Positions 7,677 through 18,169 of a DNA stretch of 64,000 nt are shown here, piece by piece. The DNA is taken from positions 248,001 to 312,000 of the forward strand of contig JAJNDK010000003.1 in assembly GCA_021156365.1 (NCBI GenBank), in the 5' to 3' direction. A program made the position numbers and the translations under genes. Positions within the stretch are counted from its first letter, which is position 1; each line of letters begins with the position of its first letter. The notes under the pieces are model-generated. The model searched no databases. It saw only the letters and a list, made by a program, of their open reading frames with translations, and was not told the origin of the DNA. Source of the DNA: Bacteroidota bacterium (GTDB lineage: Bacteria > Bacteroidota > Bacteroidia > B-17B0 > Aurantibacillaceae).

Positions 7677-9728
7677 ATGCAGGAGTTCTTAAATAAAACC
7701 CCGTTTTTCCGCTATCTCATCCCCTTAGCGATAGGGATCGGTGTTTCTCTATGGATTGAGATGGATACTGCCTTGCATTGGCAGATCCTGGTAACCTATC
7801 TTATTCTGGCTCTGGTATATTTTTTCCTGTTCAGGAAGAAGGCAAAACGGGCAAATTATGTCTTCGCCTTGTTGCTCAATTGTTTCTTTTTTCTCATCGG
7901 GATGGAATCCTGCTACCTGCGAAAAGCTTCCAACGAGCCGGATCACTATTCCCGCAACCTGGTAAAAGATGAGCAGGTATATATGGGCTATATCAGTGAT
8001 ATTCCGCAGGAAAAAGAAAAGGCATTTAAATGTAAGATCACATTGCTTTCCCGCTATTCCGGGAAGAATTCAGAAACCGTTTCAGGAGATCTGCTGGCAT
8101 ATGTTCAAAAGTCCGAAGCGCTCCGGCCTTTGTATTATGGAGATCTGCTCTTATTCAAAGCGGCTCCGGCATCGATCAAAGAACCTCAAAATCCGGAAGA
8201 ATTCAATTACAAAAAATACCTGACCTGTAAGAATATATTTCACCAGGTATATTTGAAACCGGACGATTTTGTAACAGAGGGAAAATACAGATCCAATTAC
8301 CTGTTTGACTTCTCCGTAAACCTTCGGGTGCGGCTGCTGCAAATTCTAAAGGAACATGGCCTGACGGGCAATGAATTCGGGATTACAGCTGCTTTGCTTT
8401 TAGGATACGATGATAGCATTTCCGGGGAACTGATGTCGGCCTATTCGCATACAGGCACCCTCCATGTGCTTTCTGTTTCAGGGCTTCATATCGGTATGCT
8501 GTTTCTTGTGCTGAATTTTCTTTTACGCTTCCCGGAACGAAGACCATTCATCATATTGAAAACACTGATCATCCTGGCTGTATTATGGTTCTATGCCTTG
8601 CTATCCGGCTTATCTCCTTCCGTGGTCCGCTCTACGATCATGTTCAGCTTCGTGCTCGTTGGTGTTTTAATGAACCGGAAAGGACAGATCTTCAATACGA
8701 TCTTTGCAAGCGCAACACTGATGTTGTTATACGATCCGTTTTTATTGATAGATGCGGGCTTCCAGCTTTCTTACCTCGCTGTGGCCGGCATTGTTTTTTT
8801 CTACCCCTATGTGTTTAAATGGTACCTGCCAACTAATAAAGTATCGGAGACACTTTGGAAAATGTTTGCGGTTTCGTTGAGCGCACAGATCATTACCCTG
8901 CCCATTACTTTGTATTATTTCCACCAGTTCCCGGTCTTGTTTTTTGTCGCCAATCTTGTTGTGATACCGTTGTCCTACGTAGTCATGTTTGGAGCCGCGC
9001 TGATTATACTCTTCTCGAAAATAAAAATAATTGCTGCAGGACTGGCCTGGATCGTAGGCAAAAGTGTGTGGCTGATGAATATTTTTACGGAATGGCTCGA
9101 TAGTGTTGAGTTTTCTAATATAGCGGGTATTCATACCAGTATGTTAGAGATGGTTCTGCTGTTTGCATTGATCCTTACGCTTACGTATGCATTTCTGAAC
9201 AAACATTATCTTTCTTTTCTTTTTTCGCTGGGCATTGTCATTTTCCTGCTGGGGTCTTCTATTTTCAGTTTTTATGCGGTTGAAAAGCAGGAACGCATAT
9301 TGGTGTACAGTTTGCAGGATCATTTCGGGATGCAGTTCATCACCGGAAGCAGCAGTATAGTATTATCCGATTGCCTGAATGAGCGCTCCCGACAAACGAT
9401 CGGGAACTATTCTTCGGCAGTATCGGTTAAAAACACAAAGTATGATCAAATGAAAAAGGGTTTGTATACCTTTACCTACAAGAGCAAAAAGTGGTGCCTG
9501 CTTATTGCCGATTCACTTAGCGCATACGATACCAGGGAGCTGTCCTGCGATTATTTTGTGGTAAGCAGGAATGCTTTTGTAAAGGGGCTTGAAACAATTG
9601 ATGCCCGGCGGATCATTGTGGACGGTAGCAATGGCTATAAAACCCTGAATTACCTGAAGAAGCTGCCTGCTGAGTTTGCCGGAAAAGTATGGATCACAAA
9701 GGAAAAGGGCGCGTATATTATTGAATAA
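7677..9728 (+). CDS. comEC: ComEC/Rec2 family DNA uptake channel
   Basis: ComEC proteins form the inner membrane channel that takes up single-stranded DNA in natural transformation. The 683-residue protein has N-terminal membrane helices, an OB-like domain of the DUF4131 type (about residues 90-190), then the competence domain with the signature GTLHVLSVSGLHIGMLF near residue 260 and LLSGLSPSVVRSTIMFSF near 305, followed by many helices. The C-terminal part (about residues 530-683) is soluble, lacks the HxHxDH metal motif of complete ComEC metallo-beta-lactamase domains, and so resembles the short type common in this phylum. It lies 40 bases after the gldN terminator and 11 bases before the Smr gene. 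Confidence 0.88.
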   Translation: MQEFLNKTPFFRYLIPLAIGIGVSLWIEMDTALHWQILVTYLILALVYFFLFRKKAKRANYVFALLLNCFFFLIGMESCYLRKASNEPDHYSRNLVKDEQVYMGYISDIPQEKEKAFKCKITLLSRYSGKNSETVSGDLLAYVQKSEALRPLYYGDLLLFKAAPASIKEPQNPEEFNYKKYLTCKNIFHQVYLKPDDFVTEGKYRSNYLFDFSVNLRVRLLQILKEHGLTGNEFGITAALLLGYDDSISGELMSAYSHTGTLHVLSVSGLHIGMLFLVLNFLLRFPERRPFIILKTLIILAVLWFYALLSGLSPSVVRSTIMFSFVLVGVLMNRKGQIFNTIFASATLMLLYDPFLLIDAGFQLSYLAVAGIVFFYPYVFKWYLPTNKVSETLWKMFAVSLSAQIITLPITLYYFHQFPVLFFVANLVVIPLSYVVMFGAALIILFSKIKIIAAGLAWIVGKSVWLMNIFTEWLDSVEFSNIAGIHTSMLEMVLLFALILTLTYAFLNKHYLSFLFSLGIVIFLLGSSIFSFYAVEKQERILVYSLQDHFGMQFITGSSSIVLSDCLNERSRQTIGNYSSAVSVKNTKYDQMKKGLYTFTYKSKKWCLLIADSLSAYDTRELSCDYFVVSRNAFVKGLETIDARRIIVDGSNGYKTLNYLKKLPAEFAGKVWITKEKGAYIIE

Positions 9729-9739
9729 AGAAAAGAATT

Positions 9740-10747
9740 ATGAAACTGAGAATAGGCGATAAAGTTACGTTCCTGAACGAAAAAGGGGGAGGGGTGGTCG
9801 TGCGCCTGAAAGATAAGGATACAGCAATTGTAGAAGGTACGGATGGATTTGAGATCCCATACCCGATCAGATTGCTGGTGCCTGTTCACAATGAGCTGGT
9901 GATCAACAAAGATGCAGAAAACCTGGATATCGAGCCGGACAAGTCGGTGGAAGAACGTGTTTATTTTGTAGTGGAACCCGACCATGAAATGCCTTTATTG
10001 ATGAACGAATTGCAGCTGTATATCTACAACAGTTCTTCTTACAACATGCATTTCACCTATTCGATAAAAGACGGACATCTGTTCCAAACGCTGAAACATG
10101 GGGAAATAGGGCAGTTCCAGAAGCTGGCTATCAAAAAGATCAACAAGCGGAATCTGAAAGAATACGCATTGCATAAAATCGATGCCCTGTTTTACAAAAA
10201 CACGCATTACCCTGCACAATTACCAACTGCGGAGATCATCCATATTACCGATCAGCTGTTCAACAAAGCCAATCTGATCAAACATTACGAATTCAAATTT
10301 CCGATCCTTGCCTTTCCGATCAAGGAAAACTTTATGAGTGCCAACCAGATCAAATACCATTTGACAGAGTATGATATGGAGCGCCTGAAGCAGATCAAAG
10401 AATTCAATCCTGATAAGAAACAATCCAAATCAGCTGCGGATTATATTGCTACACGTGAGAAAGAAGTAGACCTGCACATCGAAAATCTGCTGGACTCTCA
10501 CAAAGGAATGACCAATGCACAGATCATTCAGCACCAGCTCCGGTATTTCCAACGGGAATTAGATGATGCCATCAGCAATAATTTCTATAAGATCATTTTT
10601 ATACATGGTGTAGGCAACGGCCGTCTAAAGCAGGAAATATTGGGTATCCTGCGGAATTACCCGGAGCTGGATGTACATGACGCTTCTTTTAAAAAGTATG
10701 GTTTCGGTGCAACGGAAGTGATTATACAGGGAACTACCAAAAAATAA
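9740..10747 (+). CDS. DUF2027 and Smr domain protein
   Basis: A 335-residue protein with an N-terminal DUF2027-like region (starting MKLRIGDKVTFLNEKGGG, an SH3-like barrel, then a beta domain to about residue 215) and a C-terminal Smr domain. The Smr part carries VDLHIENLLDSHKGMTN, the catalytic-site-like FIHGVGNGRLKQEI and YGFGATEVIIQ. Smr domains are nicking or RNA-cleaving nucleases best known from MutS2; the DUF2027-Smr combination is typical of Bacteroidota and its target is not known to me. It follows comEC by 11 bases and may share its transcript. Confidence 0.85.
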   Translation: MKLRIGDKVTFLNEKGGGVVVRLKDKDTAIVEGTDGFEIPYPIRLLVPVHNELVINKDAENLDIEPDKSVEERVYFVVEPDHEMPLLMNELQLYIYNSSSYNMHFTYSIKDGHLFQTLKHGEIGQFQKLAIKKINKRNLKEYALHKIDALFYKNTHYPAQLPTAEIIHITDQLFNKANLIKHYEFKFPILAFPIKENFMSANQIKYHLTEYDMERLKQIKEFNPDKKQSKSAADYIATREKEVDLHIENLLDSHKGMTNAQIIQHQLRYFQRELDDAISNNFYKIIFIHGVGNGRLKQEILGILRNYPELDVHDASFKKYGFGATEVIIQGTTKK

Positions 10748-10817
10748 CATCCGGAACAAACTTGTTGAACACGATTAGTGTTACCAAACCGTGTTTATTA
10801 TATAGGATCCATTAACT

Positions 10818-11948
10818 ATGAAAACGTCAATTAAGCTGCTTTTCGCCTGTTTATTAATTATTGGCTTTAGAGCACATGCACAGAAAGATCTTTTTTACAA
10901 GGGTTCGCAGATAAATTATTATAAAGCGGATTCAGAATTTGTGGCCATAATGCAACGACCGGTTACCAACCGTGAATATATTATCTACTTAATGTGGTTG
11001 CGAAATACCTTCGGGCCCAATTACCCGGAAATTGTATGGCATAGTTTCCCCGGTTTGAATAAGAATTCTTTACAGGGAGTGCTCTCGAAGGAAGGCTTTC
11101 GCGCAATGGACGACATAAATACGATCATTTCATGCTGTGAGCCATCTGTACGTGACTATATGTTTAATCCCCGCTATCTCGACTATCCGGTTGTGGGTGT
11201 TTCATGGCAAAATGCAAATCGCTATGGTGCATGGCTGGCAGACAGATACAATGAGAATCGGATGATCAAAACTAAATTTTTGAGTTATGTTCCTGTTCGG
11301 ACAGAATTAGATTACTTCCGTACCGATGCATATGTAGCGGGAAAATGGCAAGGCCAGGTAAGGAAAAGATTAGCCACTGGAGACAAAAGCAATCCGGAAA
11401 GAGATTTTGAATGGACTGACAATATATTTATACCTGCGTTTCGTTTACCAACTAAAAAAGAAACGACTATAACAGGAAAATCTGCAGGTGATTATTTTAC
11501 TGCATATCCTTTTACCAAAACAAACTTTTTATACTACTGGTATAAGGAACATTTCGTGGCGGAGAATGATACTCTTATGGAATTGCGGGTATCTACAGAC
11601 TATGAATTTTCGGAAAAGATAATCTGCAAAAAAAAGGTGCAGATACAAATTTCAGGTGAATTAAATCTGAATATCAATACGCAGGATGATCCGGCTGACC
11701 TGTTGAAAATTTATGGACAAAATCAGCAGGACAAGATTGAAATGGTTGATTATAAAGCTGATTTCTGGAACGCCGATTCATATCTTTCTTATCTGATCAT
11801 CAGCACGGATAGTACTAATAAGCCCATATTTGTTACCGGTTATAAGGATCTGGCCCCGGCAAACTATAAAGAGTTTAAGGTGTTCAGGCTGGCTTGTTCT
11901 GCAACCCAAAAGCAGCTGGGAATAAAGCCCGGGAAAAAAACGAAATAA
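10818..11948 (+). CDS. Secreted GldK-like protein with degenerate FGE domain
   Basis: A 376-residue protein with a signal peptide (MKTSIKLLFACLLIIGFRA, cleavage near AHA-Q) but no lipidation cysteine. Residues about 45-215 recall GldK: RPVTNREYIIYLMWLRN, YPVVGVSWQNANRYGAWLAD and FRLPTKKE, which match YPVVGVSWKQARAFC and FRLPTEAEWEYAARGG of the gldK at 1307. After that the family signatures (the NASEW and RGGSW segments) are missing and the C-terminal 160 residues are unlike GldK except for an ending FKVFRLACS. It is likely a diverged paralogue of gldK. It has its own leader of 70 bases and stands alone in orientation before the convergent mdh gene. Function is unknown; a type IX secretion accessory role is only inferred. 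Confidence 0.7.
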   Translation: MKTSIKLLFACLLIIGFRAHAQKDLFYKGSQINYYKADSEFVAIMQRPVTNREYIIYLMWLRNTFGPNYPEIVWHSFPGLNKNSLQGVLSKEGFRAMDDINTIISCCEPSVRDYMFNPRYLDYPVVGVSWQNANRYGAWLADRYNENRMIKTKFLSYVPVRTELDYFRTDAYVAGKWQGQVRKRLATGDKSNPERDFEWTDNIFIPAFRLPTKKETTITGKSAGDYFTAYPFTKTNFLYYWYKEHFVAENDTLMELRVSTDYEFSEKIICKKKVQIQISGELNLNINTQDDPADLLKIYGQNQQDKIEMVDYKADFWNADSYLSYLIISTDSTNKPIFVTGYKDLAPANYKEFKVFRLACSATQKQLGIKPGKKTK

Positions 11949-11982
11949 AGAATCCCTGCTCTTTTTCAGAACAGGGATTCTT
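11948..11982. terminator. Terminator between convergent genes
   Basis: An 11-base-pair perfect stem (11948-11958 with 11972-11982) with a 13-base loop lies between the GldK-like gene and mdh. The following plus-strand bases are T-rich and the minus side is T-rich as well, so it may serve both genes. Confidence 0.6.
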
Positions 11983-12001
11983 CTTTATTATTAAAGATAT
12001 A

Positions 12002-12943
12002 TTATGCTACGTTGATCGTGCTCAATACACCATTCATATTTCTTACGGCATCAGCACTTTTATTGAATGCAGCTTGTTCTTCTGCATCGAGTTTCACGTC
12101 AACGATGGACTCCCAGCCTTTTTTACCGATGATCACAGGAACACCTAAGCAAATATCTTTTTGCCCGTATTCTCCGTTCAATGAAACGCAGCAAGGGAAT
12201 AGTTTTTTCTGATCGTTAAGGATACTGTCAACTAAAGAAGCAACAGATGCTCCCGGAGCGTACCATGCAGATGTTCCTAACATTCCTGTTAATGTTGCTC
12301 CTCCAACCATTGTATCAGCAGCAACTTTTTGTAAAGCTTCTGCACTTAAGAACTGAGATACCGGAACGCCTTTGTAAGAAGCTAAACGTGTAAGAGGGAT
12401 CATAGTAGTATCACCGTGTCCGCCAATTACCATTCCTTCCACGTCATTAGGAGAGCAATTCAGTGCCAATGACAAATAGCATTTGAAACGTGCGCTGTCC
12501 AGGATACCACCCATACCGATGATACGGTTTTTAGGTAATTTACTTCCTGTCAATGCCAGGTAAGTCATAGTATCCATTGGGTTACTAACCACAACGATGA
12601 TCGCATCCGGAGAGTGTTTTAAAATGTTTTCTGTAACACCTTTAACAATTCCTGCGTTGATCCCGATCAATTCTTCGCGGGTCATACCCGGTTTACGTGG
12701 AATACCACTTGTAATTACGACAACATCACTCCCTGCGGTTTTAGCATAATCGTTTGTACTTCCGCTAATGCGTGTATTAAAACCGTTTAATGTTGCAGTT
12801 TGCATCAGGTCAAGTGCTTTTCCTTCTGCAAAATTCTCTTTAATATCAAGAATTACTACTTCGCTTGCAATTCCTCTGATCGCAATGTATTCTGCGCAAG
12901 ATGCTCCAACGTTACCAGCACCTACAACTGTTACTTTTGACAT
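12002..12943 (-). CDS. mdh: Malate dehydrogenase
   Basis: Malate dehydrogenase interconverts malate and oxaloacetate with NAD in the citric acid cycle. The 313-residue protein opens with the Rossmann motif VTVVGAGNVGASCAEY, and has SGIPRKPGMTREELI with the substrate-binding arginines, the NPMDTMTYLA segment with the substrate-binding asparagine, and the catalytic histidine in IGGHGDTTMIPLTR. The arginine pattern and overall length are of the LDH-like malate dehydrogenase type found across Bacteroidota. It lies 50 bases downstream of gyrB on the same strand and may be co-transcribed. Confidence 0.95.
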   Translation of the reverse strand: MSKVTVVGAGNVGASCAEYIAIRGIASEVVILDIKENFAEGKALDLMQTATLNGFNTRISGSTNDYAKTAGSDVVVITSGIPRKPGMTREELIGINAGIVKGVTENILKHSPDAIIVVVSNPMDTMTYLALTGSKLPKNRIIGMGGILDSARFKCYLSLALNCSPNDVEGMVIGGHGDTTMIPLTRLASYKGVPVSQFLSAEALQKVAADTMVGGATLTGMLGTSAWYAPGASVASLVDSILNDQKKLFPCCVSLNGEYGQKDICLGVPVIIGKKGWESIVDVKLDAEEQAAFNKSADAVRNMNGVLSTINVA

Positions 12944-12993
12944 AATTTACTTTGTTTTATATGTTTTTATTTTAGTTTATTATTTTTCCTGAT

Positions 12994-14955
<1,962 letters not shown>

Positions 14956-15143
14956 TTATTTAAAAGTTCCTGAGCTGAAATTTATTCGCTAATTCCTGTA
15001 AATATACTGATTTTATTGGTATTTCAGGCTATAAAACTTGCTAACAATTTGTTAAAAAAAGTACAGAAAAGCGACTGTTTTTTGAAAGAAAAATTTGGAA
15101 AAAAGAAAGATTTGATATTGGGGTTTTGAGGCTTTTTTCAAAC

Positions 15144-15818
15144 CTAAAATTCAAACACGTAAGTAATGGTCCCACGCTGTTCTTCTTCCGATCCGGATGC
15201 TGAAAATAACGAGCTGAAGGCAGCTTCGCAGGCTTTTAATTTTAATACTGCACTGAAGGTAGTAGTGCCTCTCCCGTTGGCTTCCGCCTTTATCACCTGA
15301 CCATTTTTAGCCACGGTGATGTTCACTACAACAATACCTTCCTCTTTTGTATCAATAGGTTTGGTAAGCGAAAGTACTTTCCGGCCTGCCAGCTGTACAG
15401 CACCGGTAGAGGAAATGCAGGACGGAACACCCGGTTCTCTGCCTGCAAAAGGATTGCCGGTCACGCCAGGCTCTTTTTCGGACGTCGGAGCCATAAAAGT
15501 AGCCTTAAGAGGATTACTGTTCCTGTAATTGCTGAAAAGCGCGTTTTCGGAAGGAATAAAATCTTCTTTACCTGTCGCATGACCGGGAGTCGTTTTATTC
15601 ACTGTGCTTTTTACAGATCCCGGATCGGGAAGTAATTCCATATCGTCCGAAAAACCTGCTAAGCTGATGGTGGTAAGTTCAGTGATCTTTTCTGATTGCA
15701 GCGTTTGCTCCCGGACGATCTTATAGAATGCAAGGAAAAGGAGAATAGAGATAGCAAACAACAGGGAAATAAGACCGGCAATGATTCTGTCGGAATGTGT
15801 TTTGGCTGAGGTGTACAT
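15144..15818 (-). CDS. TonB-like energy transducer, second copy
   Basis: A 224-residue protein with one N-terminal transmembrane helix (about residues 12-33, IIAGLISLLFAISILLFLAF), a low-complexity periplasmic stretch and a C-terminal TonB-like domain (TKEEGIVVVNITVAKNGQVI, ending GTITYVFEF). TonB proteins pass proton-motive force from ExbB/ExbD to outer membrane transporters. Its C-terminal domain closely resembles that of the next gene upstream (15905-16723), so the two are paralogues. The linker is short and less Pro-rich than in classical TonB. It is the last gene of the exbB-exbD-tonB-tonB cluster. Confidence 0.7.
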   Translation of the reverse strand: MYTSAKTHSDRIIAGLISLLFAISILLFLAFYKIVREQTLQSEKITELTTISLAGFSDDMELLPDPGSVKSTVNKTTPGHATGKEDFIPSENALFSNYRNSNPLKATFMAPTSEKEPGVTGNPFAGREPGVPSCISSTGAVQLAGRKVLSLTKPIDTKEEGIVVVNITVAKNGQVIKAEANGRGTTTFSAVLKLKACEAAFSSLFSASGSEEEQRGTITYVFEF

Positions 15819-15904
15819 GGCTTTGGGTTTTAAACGTTAATAAAAGGGACGGCGTATCATCAATGCAAAAGAGCAAGCAGTTCTTAAGCGAAAAACTCTA
15901 CGGA

Positions 15905-16723
15905 TTAAAACTCGAATTTGTAGGTAATGGTTCCTATTTGCTCATCAAATGCCTCCGAAGGCGCAAAAGTAGCACTGAGAGCAGCCTGGCGGGCTTTTGA
16001 TTTCAGGGCAGCGCTTGAAGTTGTAGTCCCTCTTCCGTTCGGTTCGGCTTCTGTTACTTTACCGGCCTTGTTCACTTTTATCGTTACTACTACAATTCCT
16101 TCTTCTTTCGTATCTGCTACTTTGGGTAAATACGTTGCTTTCCTGCCTCCAAGGTTATACCCATTGCCTCCTGCGCTGTTACCGATCTGGTTCGGGTTGT
16201 TGCCTGTTCCGCCCAGTCCGTTCGTATTCGGATTTCCGTCAGGAACCCCGTCGTTACCCGGATTACCGGAGCTTCCGTCGCCACCACTGGTACCGCCTTT
16301 TGTATTTCCTTTCACAAAGCTGTTCAGTAATGAATTATTGGTATTGCTTGGTTTTACGGGAGTGATAACGGTAGTAGCGTTGCTTTCCGTATTTGGTTTG
16401 GGATCTTTCGGATCGGCATTTATTACCGGTTCGCCGTTCTCAAAGTTCTCGGTGGGGTTTGTTTCTGCCGGTGGCGGAGTGCTCACCGATTCTTCCGTAA
16501 CCACGTTCGTTGCATCACCAATACCGTTGTTCTCCACTTCACCGGTGCCTTCATTGTAAGTACCGAAATTCATTTCCATACCTTCCGATCCTAAGAGATC
16601 AAAAGGCGGATTGCGTGTATAGATCTTTACGAAGATGAGTATAAGCAACAGGATAATAGCAATAGCGAGTGTTATCCCTCCAGCAATTGCTTTGTCACCC
16701 GGATGTTCTGAACGTGCATTCAT
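15905..16723 (-). CDS. TonB-like energy transducer, first copy
   Basis: A 272-residue protein with a single transmembrane segment (about residues 13-33, AIAGGITLAIAIILLLILIF), a long Asn/Gly/Pro/Thr-rich periplasmic linker (about residues 60-195, with runs such as NPGNDGVPDGNPNTNGLGG) and a C-terminal TonB-like domain (TKEEGIVVVTIKVNKAGKVT, ending IGTITYKFEF). It follows exbD by 31 bases. The family role is to couple inner membrane proton flow to transport across the outer membrane; which receptors it serves cannot be told. Confidence 0.78.
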   Translation of the reverse strand: MNARSEHPGDKAIAGGITLAIAIILLLILIFVKIYTRNPPFDLLGSEGMEMNFGTYNEGTGEVENNGIGDATNVVTEESVSTPPPAETNPTENFENGEPVINADPKDPKPNTESNATTVITPVKPSNTNNSLLNSFVKGNTKGGTSGGDGSSGNPGNDGVPDGNPNTNGLGGTGNNPNQIGNSAGGNGYNLGGRKATYLPKVADTKEEGIVVVTIKVNKAGKVTEAEPNGRGTTTSSAALKSKARQAALSATFAPSEAFDEQIGTITYKFEF

Positions 16724-16754
16724 ACGTTTGTTCTTCTACTCAAATTTACGAAAC

Positions 16755-17162
16755 TTATTTGGCATTTGCCGCTTTGGTGGACACTACCATTTTGCATTTC
16801 AAACGGTCCCCGATCTGCATTACATCAACAGCATCCTGCCAGCTGAGATCTTTGTCAATATTCAGGATCACCAGCGGATCAACTTGTCCGGCAGTTACTG
16901 CTGCAATGGCCGGTTCCAGGTTGCTGAACTCAATTTCCTGGTTCTCGAGGAAAAAGCGGCGATCCTTGGTAACGGCTAAATGCAATGGTTTTTTTGCTTC
17001 TACCGGAGCCTTGGTTTTGCTTGAGCTGGCCAGGTTCACCTTCATCGCATTCGGGCTGATCATGGTAGAAAGGATGAGGAAGAACAGCAGCAGGAAGAAC
17101 ATGATATCGTTCAGCGAATCTGTACTTACCTCTGCGTCTCTATGTCTTTTTCGAAGTGCCAT
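16755..17162 (-). CDS. exbD: ExbD/TolR biopolymer transport protein
   Basis: A 135-residue protein with the ExbD layout: a short cytoplasmic start (MALRKRHRDAEVSTDSLNDI), one helix (MFFLLLFFLILSTMI) preceded by the aspartate expected to carry protons, and a periplasmic domain ending in HRLK-like sequence MQIGDRLKCKMVVSTK. ExbD works with ExbB as a proton channel energising TonB. It lies between exbB and the TonB-like genes on the same strand, supporting a Ton rather than Tol role, although no tol/pal genes are near to compare. Confidence 0.9.
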   Translation of the reverse strand: MALRKRHRDAEVSTDSLNDIMFFLLLFFLILSTMISPNAMKVNLASSSKTKAPVEAKKPLHLAVTKDRRFFLENQEIEFSNLEPAIAAVTAGQVDPLVILNIDKDLSWQDAVDVMQIGDRLKCKMVVSTKAANAK

Positions 17163-17179
17163 TTTTTTTTGTTTAGATG

Positions 17180-17199
17180 ATCCCGATAGCTATCGGGAT
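17180..17199. repeat. Perfect 20-base palindrome between exbB and exbD
   Basis: ATCCCGATAGCTATCGGGAT is its own reverse complement and lies in the 61-base gap between exbB and exbD. On the minus strand it is followed by a few Ts leading into exbD, so it could slow transcription. The CCCGATAGCTATCGGG core looks like an intergenic repeat motif I recall from other Bacteroidota; only one copy occurs here. Confidence 0.7.
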
Positions 17200-17223
17200 A
17201 ATTAATTTCCACAAACGAATTAC

Positions 17224-17958
17224 TTATTTGGAAGGCTCGTTCAGGATATCCAGGAATCTCATACGCGACTCTTCCATACGGTGCGCGAATTTATCGATCA
17301 GTGTATTCATCCAGTGATACGCAATAAAGGCGAATACACCCACTATCAGACCGCTGCAGGAAGAGATCATCTTCTCATACAGACCGGTGGAGATAACGGA
17401 GATCTCTACGGTTCCCTGCAATGCAATGTCGTAAAAGATCTTGATGACCCCGATGATCGTTCCGATGAAACCGAACATAGGTGCGATCCTGCCGGTGATA
17501 TTGAGAACTCCCATGTTTTTTTCGAGGCGTCCGATCTCTATTGTTGCTGCTTCGTTCATGGCTTCACGGATATCGTTCACAGGTTGGCCGATGCGGCTCA
17601 GTCCCTTTTCCAGCATGATCGCTTCGGGCGTATTGATGCTTAAACACATGGAACGTGCGGAGTCGATATTTCCTTTGTGAATGGCTTCTTTAATGCTGCT
17701 CAACAGATTGGGGCTCTTTTTGGAGGCTCTGTTGATCGTCAACAGACGTTCGATCAACACATAAATGGCCAGCAGGAGCATCAAAGCCAGCGGGTATATG
17801 ATAATACCACCCTTCACTATCATACTCAATAAATTGAAGGAGTCTTCGGTGATGGGCTGTTGAGTAACGGCTGCTACTGTATTGGTTGCTGCGGTCTGCA
17901 ATGTATCGGCAACTGTAGCAGTTGTACCGGTATTGATCTGCAAAAGGATACCTGTCAT
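17224..17958 (-). CDS. exbB: ExbB/TolQ/MotA family proton channel protein
   Basis: A 244-residue inner membrane protein with three main helices: about residues 45-67 (LSMIVKGGIIIYPLALMLLL), 155-175 (NITGRIAPMFGFIGTIIGVI) and 195-220 (EKMISSCSGLIVGVFAFIAY). The GTIIGVIKIF and GLIVGVFA segments are the conserved channel-lining region of the family. The N-terminus (residues 1-40) is a Thr/Gln/Ala-rich extension. It heads the exbB-exbD-tonB-tonB cluster and so most likely feeds proton-motive force to TonB-dependent transport. Confidence 0.92.
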   Translation of the reverse strand: MTGILLQINTGTTATVADTLQTAATNTVAAVTQQPITEDSFNLLSMIVKGGIIIYPLALMLLLAIYVLIERLLTINRASKKSPNLLSSIKEAIHKGNIDSARSMCLSINTPEAIMLEKGLSRIGQPVNDIREAMNEAATIEIGRLEKNMGVLNITGRIAPMFGFIGTIIGVIKIFYDIALQGTVEISVISTGLYEKMISSCSGLIVGVFAFIAYHWMNTLIDKFAHRMEESRMRFLDILNEPSK

Positions 17959-18157
17959 AGTTATAAATTTACTTTACGAATGTACGATTGATGAATTCCA
18001 AGTAAATTTATGCCATAGGATAATTGTAAACAGTTTAGTGTTAGTTCAAACGGCAGATCTCCGGAAAAGTTGCATTTTTTGTATGTTAAACCATGTTAAC
18101 GCGGGAAGCAGGCATACCAAAGACAGACGCAGGTTTCGGAATTGCCTTTAAAAAGTC

Positions 18158-18165
18158 TATTTTTG
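18158..18165 (+). promoter_or_regulatory. -7 box five bases before a start codon
   Basis: TATTTTTG fits TAnnTTTG and ends only four bases before the ATG at 18170. A TTTC at 18134-18137 is 20 bases upstream and could be the -33 element. The transcript would begin at or next to the start codon (leaderless). Confidence 0.5.
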
Positions 18166-18169
18166 CACT

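Noticed and set aside
15927-16559. 210-residue plus-strand frame opposite the TonB-like gene
   Set aside because: It mirrors the Gly/Asn/Pro-rich linker of the TonB-like protein; Phe/Pro/Leu/Ser-rich shadow translation.
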